This document shows, piece after piece, positions 17,766 to 26,156 of a stretch of DNA of 64,000 bases (position 1 is the stretch's first letter; every line of letters begins with the position of its first letter). Origin of the DNA: Marinagarivorans cellulosilyticus (GTDB taxonomy: Bacteria > Pseudomonadota > Gammaproteobacteria > Pseudomonadales > Cellvibrionaceae). A program made the translations under genes and the position numbers. The DNA lies in NCBI RefSeq assembly GCF_021655555.1, contig NZ_AP023086.1, positions 868,001 to 932,000 on the forward strand, written 5' to 3'. The notes below the pieces were generated by a model. That model did not search any database and was not told the origin of the DNA. It saw only the letters and a list, made by a program, of their open reading frames with translations.

Positions 17766-18772
17766 CCTACGATATTCAACGGATCAGTGGTGCCTCTGCC
17801 TGGGAGCCGCGCGCGCTTGAGCAAGATGATCGCTGGAAGTACAAACTGACAGAACATGATATTCGCGAAATCAATATAGCGTTATCCAAAATACAAAAAT
17901 TGAATGTGGGTGAGGAGAAAATTAATCCAGATACCTTTGAGTTGCCGCTGCTTTCAGCGAAACTCTCTGAATTCAGTGACGCTATTGAAAATGACATGGG
18001 GATCATCGTTCTAAAAGGCTTGCCTGTTGAGCACTACAGCAAAGAAGAGCTGAAAACCATATTTCTAGGTATAGGCAGCCATTTTGGATATCAACTACCG
18101 CAAAGTCTCGGTGGTGAATTGTTACAAGAGGTATTTAATCGCGGAGAAAATCTGTATGCGAACACAGGCCGAGGCACTAATACTAGCGATAAATTGCCTT
18201 GGCATACAGATAGGAGCGATATCGTTTCGCTGCTGTGTGTAAACAGATCAGAGACTGGCGGTGAGAGTAAGCTTGCGAGTTTGACGAACGTTTACAATAA
18301 AATAAAAGAAGAGCGTCCAGATTTGGCTGAAGTGCTGTGTACGGATTTTTACCATGGCAGGGCACCCTTTGAATCAAAAGATCTTTCGCCGTGGTACAAA
18401 CTTCCAATTTTTACGGAATACGAAGGAAAGTTTGCGAGCCGGTACCTGAGACGGTTCGTTGAATTAGGGCAAGAGTATCCTGAGGTACCAAGATTTAGCG
18501 ATAAGCAAATCGAGGCATTGGATTACCTCGATAAGCGTCTAGATGACAACGATGTATGTTTTTATTTGCCGTTCGAGGTAGGAGACATGCAAATCATTAA
18601 TAATTTCACGATTTGCCATTCGCGAAACACCTATACAGACTCGCCTGAAAAAACCCGATTTCTAATGAGACTTTGGCTTGCATCCTATAAGGGCAGAGCC
18701 CTTGCGCCTGAATTTCAATCATTATACGGAACAACCGAAGGCGGAGTGATCCGTGGCGGCATTCTTCTTTAA
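17762..18772 (+). CDS. TauD/TfdA family Fe(II)/2-oxoglutarate dioxygenase
   Basis: The 336-residue protein has the facial triad: H-x-D in LPWHTDRSD (about residue 144) and the distal His in NNFTICHSRNTY (about 283), followed by the 2-oxoglutarate-binding Arg in RFLMRLWLASYKG. This spacing is typical of the TauD branch used in small-molecule hydroxylation or desaturation. It is translationally coupled to the NmrA-like reductase by an ATGA overlap. The substrate is unknown; an oxidative tailoring step on the cluster product is my inference. Confidence 0.85.
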   Translation: MTYDIQRISGASAWEPRALEQDDRWKYKLTEHDIREINIALSKIQKLNVGEEKINPDTFELPLLSAKLSEFSDAIENDMGIIVLKGLPVEHYSKEELKTIFLGIGSHFGYQLPQSLGGELLQEVFNRGENLYANTGRGTNTSDKLPWHTDRSDIVSLLCVNRSETGGESKLASLTNVYNKIKEERPDLAEVLCTDFYHGRAPFESKDLSPWYKLPIFTEYEGKFASRYLRRFVELGQEYPEVPRFSDKQIEALDYLDKRLDDNDVCFYLPFEVGDMQIINNFTICHSRNTYTDSPEKTRFLMRLWLASYKGRALAPEFQSLYGTTEGGVIRGGILL

Positions 18773-18794
18773 ACTGTTTATTACGGTGAATAAA

Positions 18795-19427
18795 ATGTTA
18801 AAAAACAAAGAAATTGATAGCCTAAGAGAAAAAGCATTAAAACTCGTTGCTGAGCGAGTGCCAGTGCCCAGTAATTACCTGCTGGTTGGTTCGCTATTTG
18901 TCAACCATGATGCCATTCCAGTATTTATCTTTCGGTTTCAGCAGGACGAAAGCATTAAAGAAATTGGTGGTGAGCACTTCAGTGTTAGTGTGGATCTAGA
19001 TGCCACCAAAATTATGGGCTTTATCCATATTCATAAAGAGCATTGCGGTGATGGCCTGCTCGATGATGAGTCGGCAAAAGTGATCGCGCGCGATTTTATT
19101 CCACAGGTCGCGCCTGATCTTGCCTCTGAATATGAAATCAAGTGGGTTATGAAGCAGCTTGAAAACCCCAATAAAATTCCGCACGAATCCCCGTTTCCGT
19201 TTCAAGATACATCGGGTGAAACCTATCTAGTAACAGGCGTACGAGTTAAGCTGTTCTTCGAAAAGCTATCAAGCTGGGGGTGGGTCATTGTTGGTAGAGA
19301 AGGGAAGATCATTTCCTTCGAGCGTCAGATAAACTGGAATACGATTATGAATCGTCGCTCGACACCCGCCTGGCTGCATGATCCGTATATTCAAGAATTA
19401 AGTGAAGATATCAATCACTTGAACTAG
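18795..19427 (+). CDS. PepSY/YcdB-like hypothetical protein
   Basis: I choose the ATG at 18795 because GGTGA lies a few bases upstream and longer starts fall inside the dioxygenase gene. The 210-residue product is cytoplasmic by appearance (no signal peptide). It contains a strand-strand-helix unit (FSVSVDLDATKIMGFIHIHK, then DDESAKVIARDFIPQVAP) that resembles a PepSY/YcdB unit, and a second beta-rich half (ETYLVTGVRVKLFFEKLSSWGWVIVGREGKIISFER). It has no catalytic motif. It lies 22 bases after the dioxygenase gene in the same run. Confidence 0.5.
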   Translation: MLKNKEIDSLREKALKLVAERVPVPSNYLLVGSLFVNHDAIPVFIFRFQQDESIKEIGGEHFSVSVDLDATKIMGFIHIHKEHCGDGLLDDESAKVIARDFIPQVAPDLASEYEIKWVMKQLENPNKIPHESPFPFQDTSGETYLVTGVRVKLFFEKLSSWGWVIVGREGKIISFERQINWNTIMNRRSTPAWLHDPYIQELSEDINHLN

Positions 19428-19542
19428 CCTCAAAAATAGCTTTATCAAAATAGGTGGCGGTGGCACTGAGTATTCAATCGCCGTCACTCTTATAGGCATT
19501 GTAACCGATGTTTGAGCGTTCACTAATCTCGGTATAGAAACT

Positions 19543-20046
19543 ATGGAATTTGACGCATTTTTATTGAGTAAAGCGATGATCGTAGGCGGACTAGGATCGT
19601 GGTTAATGATGGCTGCATACAATAATTTGGCAGATCCAAATACCAATATCACATTGCTCAATAAAATGATGACATTAGAAAGTATTGTTGCTGATGGGGA
19701 CTTAGGTCTTGGCCTAGTAGGCAGGACAACAAAATTCTCCAAAAAAATTCCGCTACTTCTAAAAACTATTGCGTTCGTACAGATAGGTATTGCGCTATGC
19801 CTATTGTTTTCCAGTGGAATGCTAGCTTTATCGGCGTTGTCCTTAAGTGGCATCTCACAAGAAGCGTCAGTGAGTGTGGCAACGTTATCTATGACGCTAT
19901 TTATGGGAATGTGGTGGTTTTTTATTATCGGAGGGCTCTGGTTTGGATACTGGATAAAAATGGGGACTGTACAGATGGTCCACTTCACTCTCCTCATTAT
20001 ATCGATTCTTGTGATCACGGTACTAAATTTATCTGGGTACCCATAA
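19543..20046 (+). CDS. four-helix membrane protein, DUF2165-like
   Basis: The 167-residue protein has hydrophobic segments at about 8-26, 72-95, 104-128 and 140-163. The first loop, AAYNNLADPNTNITLLNKMM, is like the conserved N-N-x-x-D/N segment after helix 1 in DUF2165 proteins. The family assignment is moderate. A 115-base gap precedes it, and the next membrane protein gene follows after 16 bases, so the two are probably a pair. Confidence 0.6.
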   Translation: MEFDAFLLSKAMIVGGLGSWLMMAAYNNLADPNTNITLLNKMMTLESIVADGDLGLGLVGRTTKFSKKIPLLLKTIAFVQIGIALCLLFSSGMLALSALSLSGISQEASVSVATLSMTLFMGMWWFFIIGGLWFGYWIKMGTVQMVHFTLLIISILVITVLNLSGYP

Positions 20047-20062
20047 TTAGAGAGAATAAATT

Positions 20063-21130
20063 ATGATATTAAGGCAGACATATTTAGCGATAGCGACAAT
20101 GGCTATCGTACTTCTGGTGACATTTTCAATTATGAAGTATGTTGATAAGGTATTCATGGAAACATGGCTAGCATTGATATTTATAGTGTGTGTTCCATTT
20201 CAGGTGGCGGCTAGCAGTATCCTCGATAGCTATGCCAAAGATAAACCACGTGCGTTCAATATACCACTTAAAAGGTTAGCAGCAATAGCTATTTACTCGT
20301 TAATGGCCATCGCTGCTGGTGTTATCAGCTACCTGACAGTCGGCGGTGCTGACTCGATGCCAAAGCCACCTTTAATCAATTACGCGATTGTTACTGTCGT
20401 CGTAACATTCTGGTACGTTATCGTGTGGGGATGTTGGCCAATATCAAAACTGAGCAGCCATCCTGCAGTAATATCGCTATCGACAATTATCGTGGCTTTT
20501 TTCGTCGGCTATCTTGTGTACTCCTTGCTCTTTAGTTTTGAGTTTATGGCTTCAAGTCCGTTTTATGTCGAGTCATTAGACCCGAAAGGCGCGCTAAATT
20601 CATGGAATGCATTGGCCTTTCTAGTGACATCTGTCGCCGTGATTTTTACATTGGTCATGCTTGATTTCTGGCCGCTATCTAAATTTTCAATTGCTGCCAG
20701 GCCTATGGCCAGTGGGATCATTAAATCAGCAATTATCCTAATTTCGACAGGTGTTATTTATCACTCCTTTATTAATCTCTTAGGAGTTGACCCCGTCATC
20801 TATCTTGTCAATGGCCCTATCTCCTATATTTTTGGTGTGTTCATTCCACTAAATCTTTTTTGCGGGAAGTTATTTAGCAATGTCCTGCAGCCGCTAAAAG
20901 GTTTCTTTCTGATTGTGGTAAGTGCGGGCTCGGGATTTTTACTGAATCTGCTGTACTTTTCTCTTTCTGGCGAGCTAATCCCTGCTCATTTAGAAGGAGA
21001 GCTATATCAAAGGGAGCTATGGGTGGCCAATGCAATGCTTGCATTTAGTTTTCCACTACTTGTCATTTTAACTGATCATCTAAAGTTTTGGCCTATAAAT
21101 TTTAAGCAAGGCGACCGCGAAATTAAGTAG
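20063..21130 (+). CDS. multi-pass membrane protein with three WP[I/L] repeats
   Basis: This 355-residue protein has roughly ten hydrophobic segments and no signal peptide beyond helix 1. A short motif recurs at the end of three hydrophobic blocks: WGCWPISKLS (about 120), LDFWPLSKFS (about 200) and LKFWPINFKQ (at the C-terminus). This suggests an internal threefold repeat of a 3-4 helix unit. I do not recognise the family. The 3' end overlaps by eight bases the 3' end of the convergent LysR gene. A transport or membrane-sensing role for the cluster product is possible but not shown. Confidence 0.6.
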   Translation: MILRQTYLAIATMAIVLLVTFSIMKYVDKVFMETWLALIFIVCVPFQVAASSILDSYAKDKPRAFNIPLKRLAAIAIYSLMAIAAGVISYLTVGGADSMPKPPLINYAIVTVVVTFWYVIVWGCWPISKLSSHPAVISLSTIIVAFFVGYLVYSLLFSFEFMASSPFYVESLDPKGALNSWNALAFLVTSVAVIFTLVMLDFWPLSKFSIAARPMASGIIKSAIILISTGVIYHSFINLLGVDPVIYLVNGPISYIFGVFIPLNLFCGKLFSNVLQPLKGFFLIVVSAGSGFLLNLLYFSLSGELIPAHLEGELYQRELWVANAMLAFSFPLLVILTDHLKFWPINFKQGDREIK

Positions 21131-21965
21131 CACCGCCAAACATTTGATAAAACCAACGAGTAAAAGCCTGAGTGTTCGCACACCCTCGGGCTTCTTTATG
21201 GTAAAGCATCCATAATTCCGTAGAGTATTGCCTATCGAGCCTTTCAAGTTCGAGTAGACCTTTTTCATGTTCGCCTATAAATGATGGAAGTAAAGCTTTG
21301 CCTAAGCCGTTTTTAGTGGCGGCTACCATACTCACTATAGACGAAGCTTTGAGAGAAATTTTTGCACTAGGGAAACGTTCGACCATCCAGCGCGCGGGCA
21401 ATTGAGAGGTATTTGAATAGCCAATCCAGTGGTCGCTACCTTGAGCGCAATCATGCGCAACATAGGTACACCAATCGACATTAAACACCTTTCTGCCAAT
21501 TAAATGTTCGGGCGGTTCCGGCGTTGACCTGATTGCAATATCGTATTCATAGTTTGAAATATTCTTAAAGTCGTCTGATGTCGTAAGTGATAACTCTATA
21601 TCGGGAAATTTCTCATAGAATTTATGGATATAGGGGCAAATTAAATAGTTCATGACCGCCTCAGTAGTGGTTATCTTTAGAACACCGCTTGGGCTATCCC
21701 GATCACTACCTACACTTCTTTCCCACTGATAAATCATCGATTCAATTTTTTCTGCGGTCTCAATAAGAGACTTTCCATGAGGAGTGGCTGCATACCCCGT
21801 TGATGATTTATTAAAAAGCCTGACGCCGGATTCTTCTTCAAGTTTCTTCAAACTTCGTATGACGGTTGCGTGCGTTACATTTAACACTTCAGAGGCTTTA
21901 GATGCTGAGCCTTTTCTGTATGTGAATAGCGCGTATCGAAGTAAGTTCCAGTTTATGTTGTGCAT
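21123..21965 (-). CDS. LysR family transcriptional regulator
   Basis: The 280-residue protein has an N-terminal winged HTH (residues 3-62: LLRYALFTYRKGSASKASEVLNVTHATVIRSLKKLEEESG shows the helix-turn-helix) and a C-terminal periplasmic-binding-like effector domain starting at about 90 (GVLKITTTEAVMNYLICPYIHKFYEKFPDIELSLTT). It is divergent from the AfsA-like operon across a 123-bp gap, the classical LysR arrangement, so it probably controls that operon in response to a small molecule, perhaps the pathway product. Confidence 0.88.
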   Translation of the reverse strand: MHNINWNLLRYALFTYRKGSASKASEVLNVTHATVIRSLKKLEEESGVRLFNKSSTGYAATPHGKSLIETAEKIESMIYQWERSVGSDRDSPSGVLKITTTEAVMNYLICPYIHKFYEKFPDIELSLTTSDDFKNISNYEYDIAIRSTPEPPEHLIGRKVFNVDWCTYVAHDCAQGSDHWIGYSNTSQLPARWMVERFPSAKISLKASSIVSMVAATKNGLGKALLPSFIGEHEKGLLELERLDRQYSTELWMLYHKEARGCANTQAFTRWFYQMFGGAT

Positions 21966-22023
21966 AATCTAACATCCTAGTGTGAAAAATTACATATAGT
22001 TAAAGCGGTGTAGGGTTAATAAA

Positions 22024-22048
22024 ATTGTAGTTATTGAATCGTTACAAT
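22024..22048. promoter_or_regulatory. LysR-box candidate in the divergent promoter
   Basis: ATTGTA-N13-TACAAT is a perfect six-base dyad with a T-N-A type layout in the AT-rich 123-bp gap between the LysR gene and the AfsA-like gene. LysR regulators usually bind such dyads. It lies about 40 bases upstream of the AfsA-like start. Confidence 0.45.
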
Positions 22049-22088
22049 AATTACTCAATAAAATCTTTAATTAATTTTTAAGGGAATT

Positions 22089-22826
22089 ATGATGGTTAAA
22101 AAAATTTATATTGTCGGCGACAGATTCAATAAGTTTGCTGACAATGAAAATGTGGTTTCTGTCAGCAAGGTTGAGTCAGATCTATTCAAAGGTTCGCTGA
22201 ACATCAATGGCGTCGTCTATGAGCTTGGGCAAGGTGTGTCTGCTGAGCGAGTGAGACATATTCTGGTTGAGGTAAAAAAGTACCCAGGTTTGGATAAATA
22301 TTTTCAATTTAGCGAGATTGAAAAATCATACAAGAATCTAGTTCACAAGTTTAATGTGGCGAACTCGATGATAACAAAGCCTGAAAAGTTATCAGCAAAT
22401 CGATACCGTACAGACGTTTACATTGACGATCAATGTGATGATATTAAAGATCATATAACAGGTCAACATATTCCTGGGATGGCTCTTTCTGAAGCCTGCC
22501 GACAAATGTTCTTGGCGGTTACTGAGCTCTATTACCTAAGATCCCAATTATTTAGCCACTACTTTGTTATTAATACATCTGCGATTGAGTACTACAAGTT
22601 TGTATTCCCATTAGATATTTCTATTAATTATATGATAGACGAGTTTGAAAGAAAATCTCATGGGTCGCTTAAGTTTTCAGTGACGATGGAAGTGATACAA
22701 GCTGGCAAGGTATGCGCTTTGGTGAAATATGGATTTTCTACCTATGAATCAAAATTCCTTCATGAAAAAGAGTCTGAAGCAGCTATCAAAGCGTTAAGGC
22801 AAGATGAGGAAGTATTGCATGCTTAG
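22089..22826 (+). CDS. AfsA-like hotdog protein (A-factor biosynthesis family)
   Basis: The 245-residue protein contains the AfsA hotdog signature: a basic-aromatic strand HKFNVANSMITKPEKLSANRYRTDVYID, then DHITGQHIPGMALSEACRQM (about residues 119-138), equivalent to the D-H-x-x-G-M-x-x-x-E-A-x-R-Q core, followed by a second strand set ending GKVCALVKYGFSTYES. In Streptomyces, AfsA condenses a beta-ketoacyl-ACP with dihydroxyacetone phosphate, the first committed step to gamma-butyrolactones and butenolides. This protein is shorter than S. griseus AfsA (about 301 aa) and shows one clear repeat. The ribosome site AGGGAA precedes the ATG. It heads an operon with a HAD phosphatase and a TIM. Confidence 0.8.
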   Translation: MMVKKIYIVGDRFNKFADNENVVSVSKVESDLFKGSLNINGVVYELGQGVSAERVRHILVEVKKYPGLDKYFQFSEIEKSYKNLVHKFNVANSMITKPEKLSANRYRTDVYIDDQCDDIKDHITGQHIPGMALSEACRQMFLAVTELYYLRSQLFSHYFVINTSAIEYYKFVFPLDISINYMIDEFERKSHGSLKFSVTMEVIQAGKVCALVKYGFSTYESKFLHEKESEAAIKALRQDEEVLHA

Positions 22827-23520
22827 TATCGTTGAGGCGCCGGTTAGTGGCCGCGTAGCAGCATTTTTTGATGTGGACGACACCCTAATCAATATAAAAA
22901 CGATGTTTAGCTTTTTGGACTACCTAAAAAGCGACAAAGAATTCGTCAATAATTGCGATTTTGTTCACTATGAGTTGGAGCTGAACAAGCTCATTGCAAT
23001 AAGGAGCTCCCGAGAAGAAATAAATAAGTTCTATTATAAGGCATTTAAAGGGTTAGATGTCAGTGACCTAAGAAGAAAGGTCGATCATTGGTATGATGAA
23101 ATAATATCGAAAATAAATATCTTTAATGACTCGGTCGTAAAATATTTAAAATGGCATCAATCGCTTGGTCATGAGGTTGTGTTGGTGTCTGGATCTTGTG
23201 AAGCCTTGCTAGCCCCAATTGTTAAACAGCTGAAGGTGACCAAGATGCTAGTTGCCATGCTTGAGGTCAAAAATCATAAATATACGGGTGAACTAATAGG
23301 CCCACCTAGTATTGGCATGGGTAAAGCGGCGCGCGTAAAAAAATTCGCCGTCGATCATAAAATATCATTGCAATCGAGCTATGCCTATGGCGATGATGTT
23401 TCTGATGCGCCAATGCTGATGTCAGTGGGAAATGCTCGGCTTGTTAACCCCACTCCTCAAATGATCGAGGTATTGAGTAAAAGCGATACCTTCAATAGAA
23501 ATCAAATTATAAAAACCTAA
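22819..23520 (+). CDS. HAD-IB family phosphatase
   Basis: I start at the ATG at 22819, which has AGGAAG six bases upstream and overlaps the AfsA-like stop by eight bases; an ATG at 22804 is also open. Motif I is FFDVDDTLI, motif II VLVSGSC, motif III K in MGKAARVKKF, and motif IV YGDDVSDAPML. This is the SerB/HAD-IB pattern, so the enzyme should be active. Gamma-butyrolactone pathways need a dephosphorylation step after AfsA (the mmfP gene of the methylenomycin furan cluster encodes a HAD-type phosphatase), so this gene fits a butenolide-phosphate phosphatase. The tight coupling to the AfsA-like gene supports a shared pathway. Confidence 0.85.
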   Translation: MLSIVEAPVSGRVAAFFDVDDTLINIKTMFSFLDYLKSDKEFVNNCDFVHYELELNKLIAIRSSREEINKFYYKAFKGLDVSDLRRKVDHWYDEIISKINIFNDSVVKYLKWHQSLGHEVVLVSGSCEALLAPIVKQLKVTKMLVAMLEVKNHKYTGELIGPPSIGMGKAARVKKFAVDHKISLQSSYAYGDDVSDAPMLMSVGNARLVNPTPQMIEVLSKSDTFNRNQIIKT

Positions 23521-23530
23521 AGGTGTAAAT

Positions 23531-24259
23531 GTGAATCGATATCAGATTGGACTGTGCGCGCTCCTCTGCAATTTTTCCATAAATTCTGCCGCGGCGGAAA
23601 ATTGGCGCGATACAAGTCTTTCGTTGCTCTATGGTGAAAACTATGCAGTAGGTCATCCGTATAGAAACGTACAAACCATAGAAGCTGGTGCTGGATACGA
23701 TGTTGGTGACTATTTCTTTTTTGTAGACAGGATTGATCGTGCCGGTAACGAAGTAACTTACTATGCTGAGCTAACGCCGAGATTAAGCATTAGCCATTTT
23801 ATGAATCAGGATTCTCATGGAGGGCTAGTAAAAGAAATTTTTATCGCATCAAGATTTGAGTATGCAGACGCAACGGATGAAAAGAATGTCCTGCTGGGGT
23901 TTGGCTTGGATCTATCAGTCCCTGGCTTTAACTACCTAAAATTTAATGCCTTTTATAGAAATAACGATCATTATGAGGACAGTGAGCTTTTAATGATGGT
24001 TTGGGCTGTGCCGTTTTCCATACTCGGTCAAGACTTTCTGTATGACGGATTCTTTGACTGGTATAGCGCGGCAGAAGGGTTTGCAAGTTCATTCAATATC
24101 ACGTCACAACTTAAATACCAGATTAAATTGCCTATCAAAAATCGTGTGTACGTTGGAATAGAATACTCCCACTGGAACAACAAATTCGGGATAAAAAGTA
24201 CGCCAGAATTTAATTCAAATGAGCGAAATGTTAGTGCTTTATTGAAGTTTCATTTTTAA
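23531..24259 (+). CDS. Tsx-like outer-membrane channel
   Basis: The start is a GTG at 23531 with AGGTG upstream. A signal peptide (MNRYQIGLCALLCNFSINSAAA) is followed by a 220-residue beta-barrel of the nucleoside-specific Tsx type: NWRDTSLSLLYGENYAVG, YDVGDYFFFVDRID, AELTPRLSISHF and a C-terminal strand ending in Phe (SALLKFHF) for BAM recognition. Tsx-family channels pass nucleosides and other small polar molecules. In this operon it may let the pathway product or a precursor cross the outer membrane. Confidence 0.8.
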   Translation: MNRYQIGLCALLCNFSINSAAAENWRDTSLSLLYGENYAVGHPYRNVQTIEAGAGYDVGDYFFFVDRIDRAGNEVTYYAELTPRLSISHFMNQDSHGGLVKEIFIASRFEYADATDEKNVLLGFGLDLSVPGFNYLKFNAFYRNNDHYEDSELLMMVWAVPFSILGQDFLYDGFFDWYSAAEGFASSFNITSQLKYQIKLPIKNRVYVGIEYSHWNNKFGIKSTPEFNSNERNVSALLKFHF

Positions 24260-24274
24260 GAGGCTGAGGTCATT

Positions 24275-25468
24275 ATGAAGACAATTACGTTATTTGTATC
24301 ACTCTGTATATTTTCATCAAGCACGCTTGCCTACAATGATCTATCGGATACTGGTCTATTTGATCATTTTAGTGATCATAACAATCATAACAATCATAAC
24401 CATCAAAAGCCTACATTCTTTAGAGGTTGGCCGCATCGAGATCGACAGCACGAAAATGTTAGTGCCAAAAGTCATTGGGCGCGCTTTAGGCCTCTATTTG
24501 CGAGATATTCTCCTCAATACCCATTGTGGTCAGATGGCACTATAAAGCGTAGATGGATATACCTACCGGGTGGATCAAAAATCGATACTACGGACTCTGA
24601 TGCTTGGATATTTCCAGTGGGTACTAAACTCTGGAAGGAGTTTTCAGTACGAGAAGGGAGAAAATTAAGAAAGTTGGAAACGAGGCTTCTGGAAAAAGTT
24701 GAAGAAGACCAATGGAATATGGAAACCTATATCTGGAATGAGAGGCAAACGCGAGCGACATTAGCACCAGATGAAGGCATTAAAAACGCCTATCCGCTTG
24801 GTAACGGTAAATTTTACGATATTCCAAGCAAGCATGATTGCGAGTTCTGCCATAGCAAAGCCGCGCTAGATAATGGCCCTAAAGTGACACCCGTACTCGG
24901 TTTCTCAGCGTTACAGTTATCTGATGATCGCGATGAAAATGCTATTCATGGGGAGCCTTTAAACGGTCGAATGTTGACGCTATCAGTACTTCAGAATCTT
25001 GGGAAGACCTCAACAATTCTAGATGAGATGCCTGCCATTCCTGAATCGGATCTGGCACCATTACAGCGACAAGTTTTCGGATACCTACACGGAAATTGTG
25101 CACACTGCCACAATGAAAGTGGATTGGCTGAATTCACGAACACCACTAACTTTTTTCACAGTGTGAAAGCGAAATTCGTACAGCAAAGCGGTACTTATCA
25201 AACAGCGCTTGGAAAACCTATTACCAATTACCTAAGGCCAAATGGTTCACCGGAGTACATCATTAAGCCGGGCAATGCAGCAGAGAGTGCATTGATTTAC
25301 AGAATGACTGAAGAGTATGAAGAATATACGTTTGATGTGCCGCCCTGGCACCATAGCGCGGGCTTTTCGCTAACTGTAGGTGTAAAAATGCCATTTGTAG
25401 GGACCAATGTTATCGATTGGGAAGCCGTAGATATCATCACTGATTACATTAATCATCTCCCTAATTAA
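24275..25468 (+). CDS. diheme cytochrome c, SO2930 family
   Basis: The protein has a signal peptide (MKTITLFVSLCIFSSSTLA) and then a His/Asn-rich linker (residues about 30-45). The core carries two heme sites, CEFCH and CAHCH, about 90 residues apart. The segments SPQYPLWSDGTIKRRWIYLP, FPVGTKLWKEFSV and WNMETYIWNERQTRATL are the pattern of the SO2930/HNE_0200 family of periplasmic diheme cytochromes. It would carry electrons in the periplasm. Its link to the AfsA operon is unusual; it may oxidise a pathway intermediate. A good ribosome site (GAGG) precedes the ATG. Confidence 0.82.
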   Translation: MKTITLFVSLCIFSSSTLAYNDLSDTGLFDHFSDHNNHNNHNHQKPTFFRGWPHRDRQHENVSAKSHWARFRPLFARYSPQYPLWSDGTIKRRWIYLPGGSKIDTTDSDAWIFPVGTKLWKEFSVREGRKLRKLETRLLEKVEEDQWNMETYIWNERQTRATLAPDEGIKNAYPLGNGKFYDIPSKHDCEFCHSKAALDNGPKVTPVLGFSALQLSDDRDENAIHGEPLNGRMLTLSVLQNLGKTSTILDEMPAIPESDLAPLQRQVFGYLHGNCAHCHNESGLAEFTNTTNFFHSVKAKFVQQSGTYQTALGKPITNYLRPNGSPEYIIKPGNAAESALIYRMTEEYEEYTFDVPPWHHSAGFSLTVGVKMPFVGTNVIDWEAVDIITDYINHLPN

Positions 25469-25501
25469 ACCTAATAACTTATTAAAAATTTGGAAGTCAA
25501 T

Positions 25502-26143
25502 ATGAAGAAGATACTATTTTTAGAGTCGTCTCCTAGAAAAGAGCGTTCTATTACCACTGAAATCTGTCATCAACTAATAGAGAAATTAAATTGCGCACAT
25601 GATTATGAGGTCGATGTGCTCGACCTATGGCGCGAAGAGCTGCCTCATATGAGCGGCACTAATTTGGCTGCGAAATATACAATATTTGAAGGTTCAGCGC
25701 TAACTGCTGAACAGCAGCGTCATTGGGATATTATTAATGATCATGTTCAGCGATTTGCAGGCGCTGATCTTGTGGTGATTGCTGCCCCAACATGGAATTG
25801 GGGAATTCCTTATGTTTTAAAACACTATGTTGATGTCGTCACTCAACCTGGCTTGTCATTCACCTGGGCACCTGATACCGGATATACTTCGATGCTACCC
25901 ACCAAAAGGGCATTTATCGTCAGTAGTAGTGGTGGCGACTATACGAAGGGGTCGGGAAATGAGCATGAAGATTTTGCTATTAAATACTTGGAATTATGGT
26001 TGAACAGTTGCATGGGTTGTGAAGTAGATATCATCAGCATGACAATGACTGCGCTTGGTCAGGAAGCGGTTGATGCGGCTCGGCGTAATGCATTGAGAAA
26101 AATCGAATCGATTTTTGAATCGATGGTTTTGCGAGAAGTGTAG
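25502..26143 (+). CDS. FMN-dependent NADH:quinone/azo-reductase (AzoR-like, flavodoxin-2 fold)
   Basis: I start at the ATG at 25502 (MKKILFLESSPRKERSITTEI). The SSPRxxxS segment binds the FMN phosphate. APTWNWGIPYVLKHYVDVV and SSSGGDY are the other flavin-binding loops of the AzoR/MdaB family. The family reduces quinones, azo dyes and enones with NAD(P)H. In this operon it is a second candidate for the reduction of a butenolide double bond. The stop is followed after 13 bases by the TIM gene. Confidence 0.85.
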   Translation: MKKILFLESSPRKERSITTEICHQLIEKLNCAHDYEVDVLDLWREELPHMSGTNLAAKYTIFEGSALTAEQQRHWDIINDHVQRFAGADLVVIAAPTWNWGIPYVLKHYVDVVTQPGLSFTWAPDTGYTSMLPTKRAFIVSSSGGDYTKGSGNEHEDFAIKYLELWLNSCMGCEVDIISMTMTALGQEAVDAARRNALRKIESIFESMVLREV

Positions 26144-26156
26144 ATACGAGGGCTTT

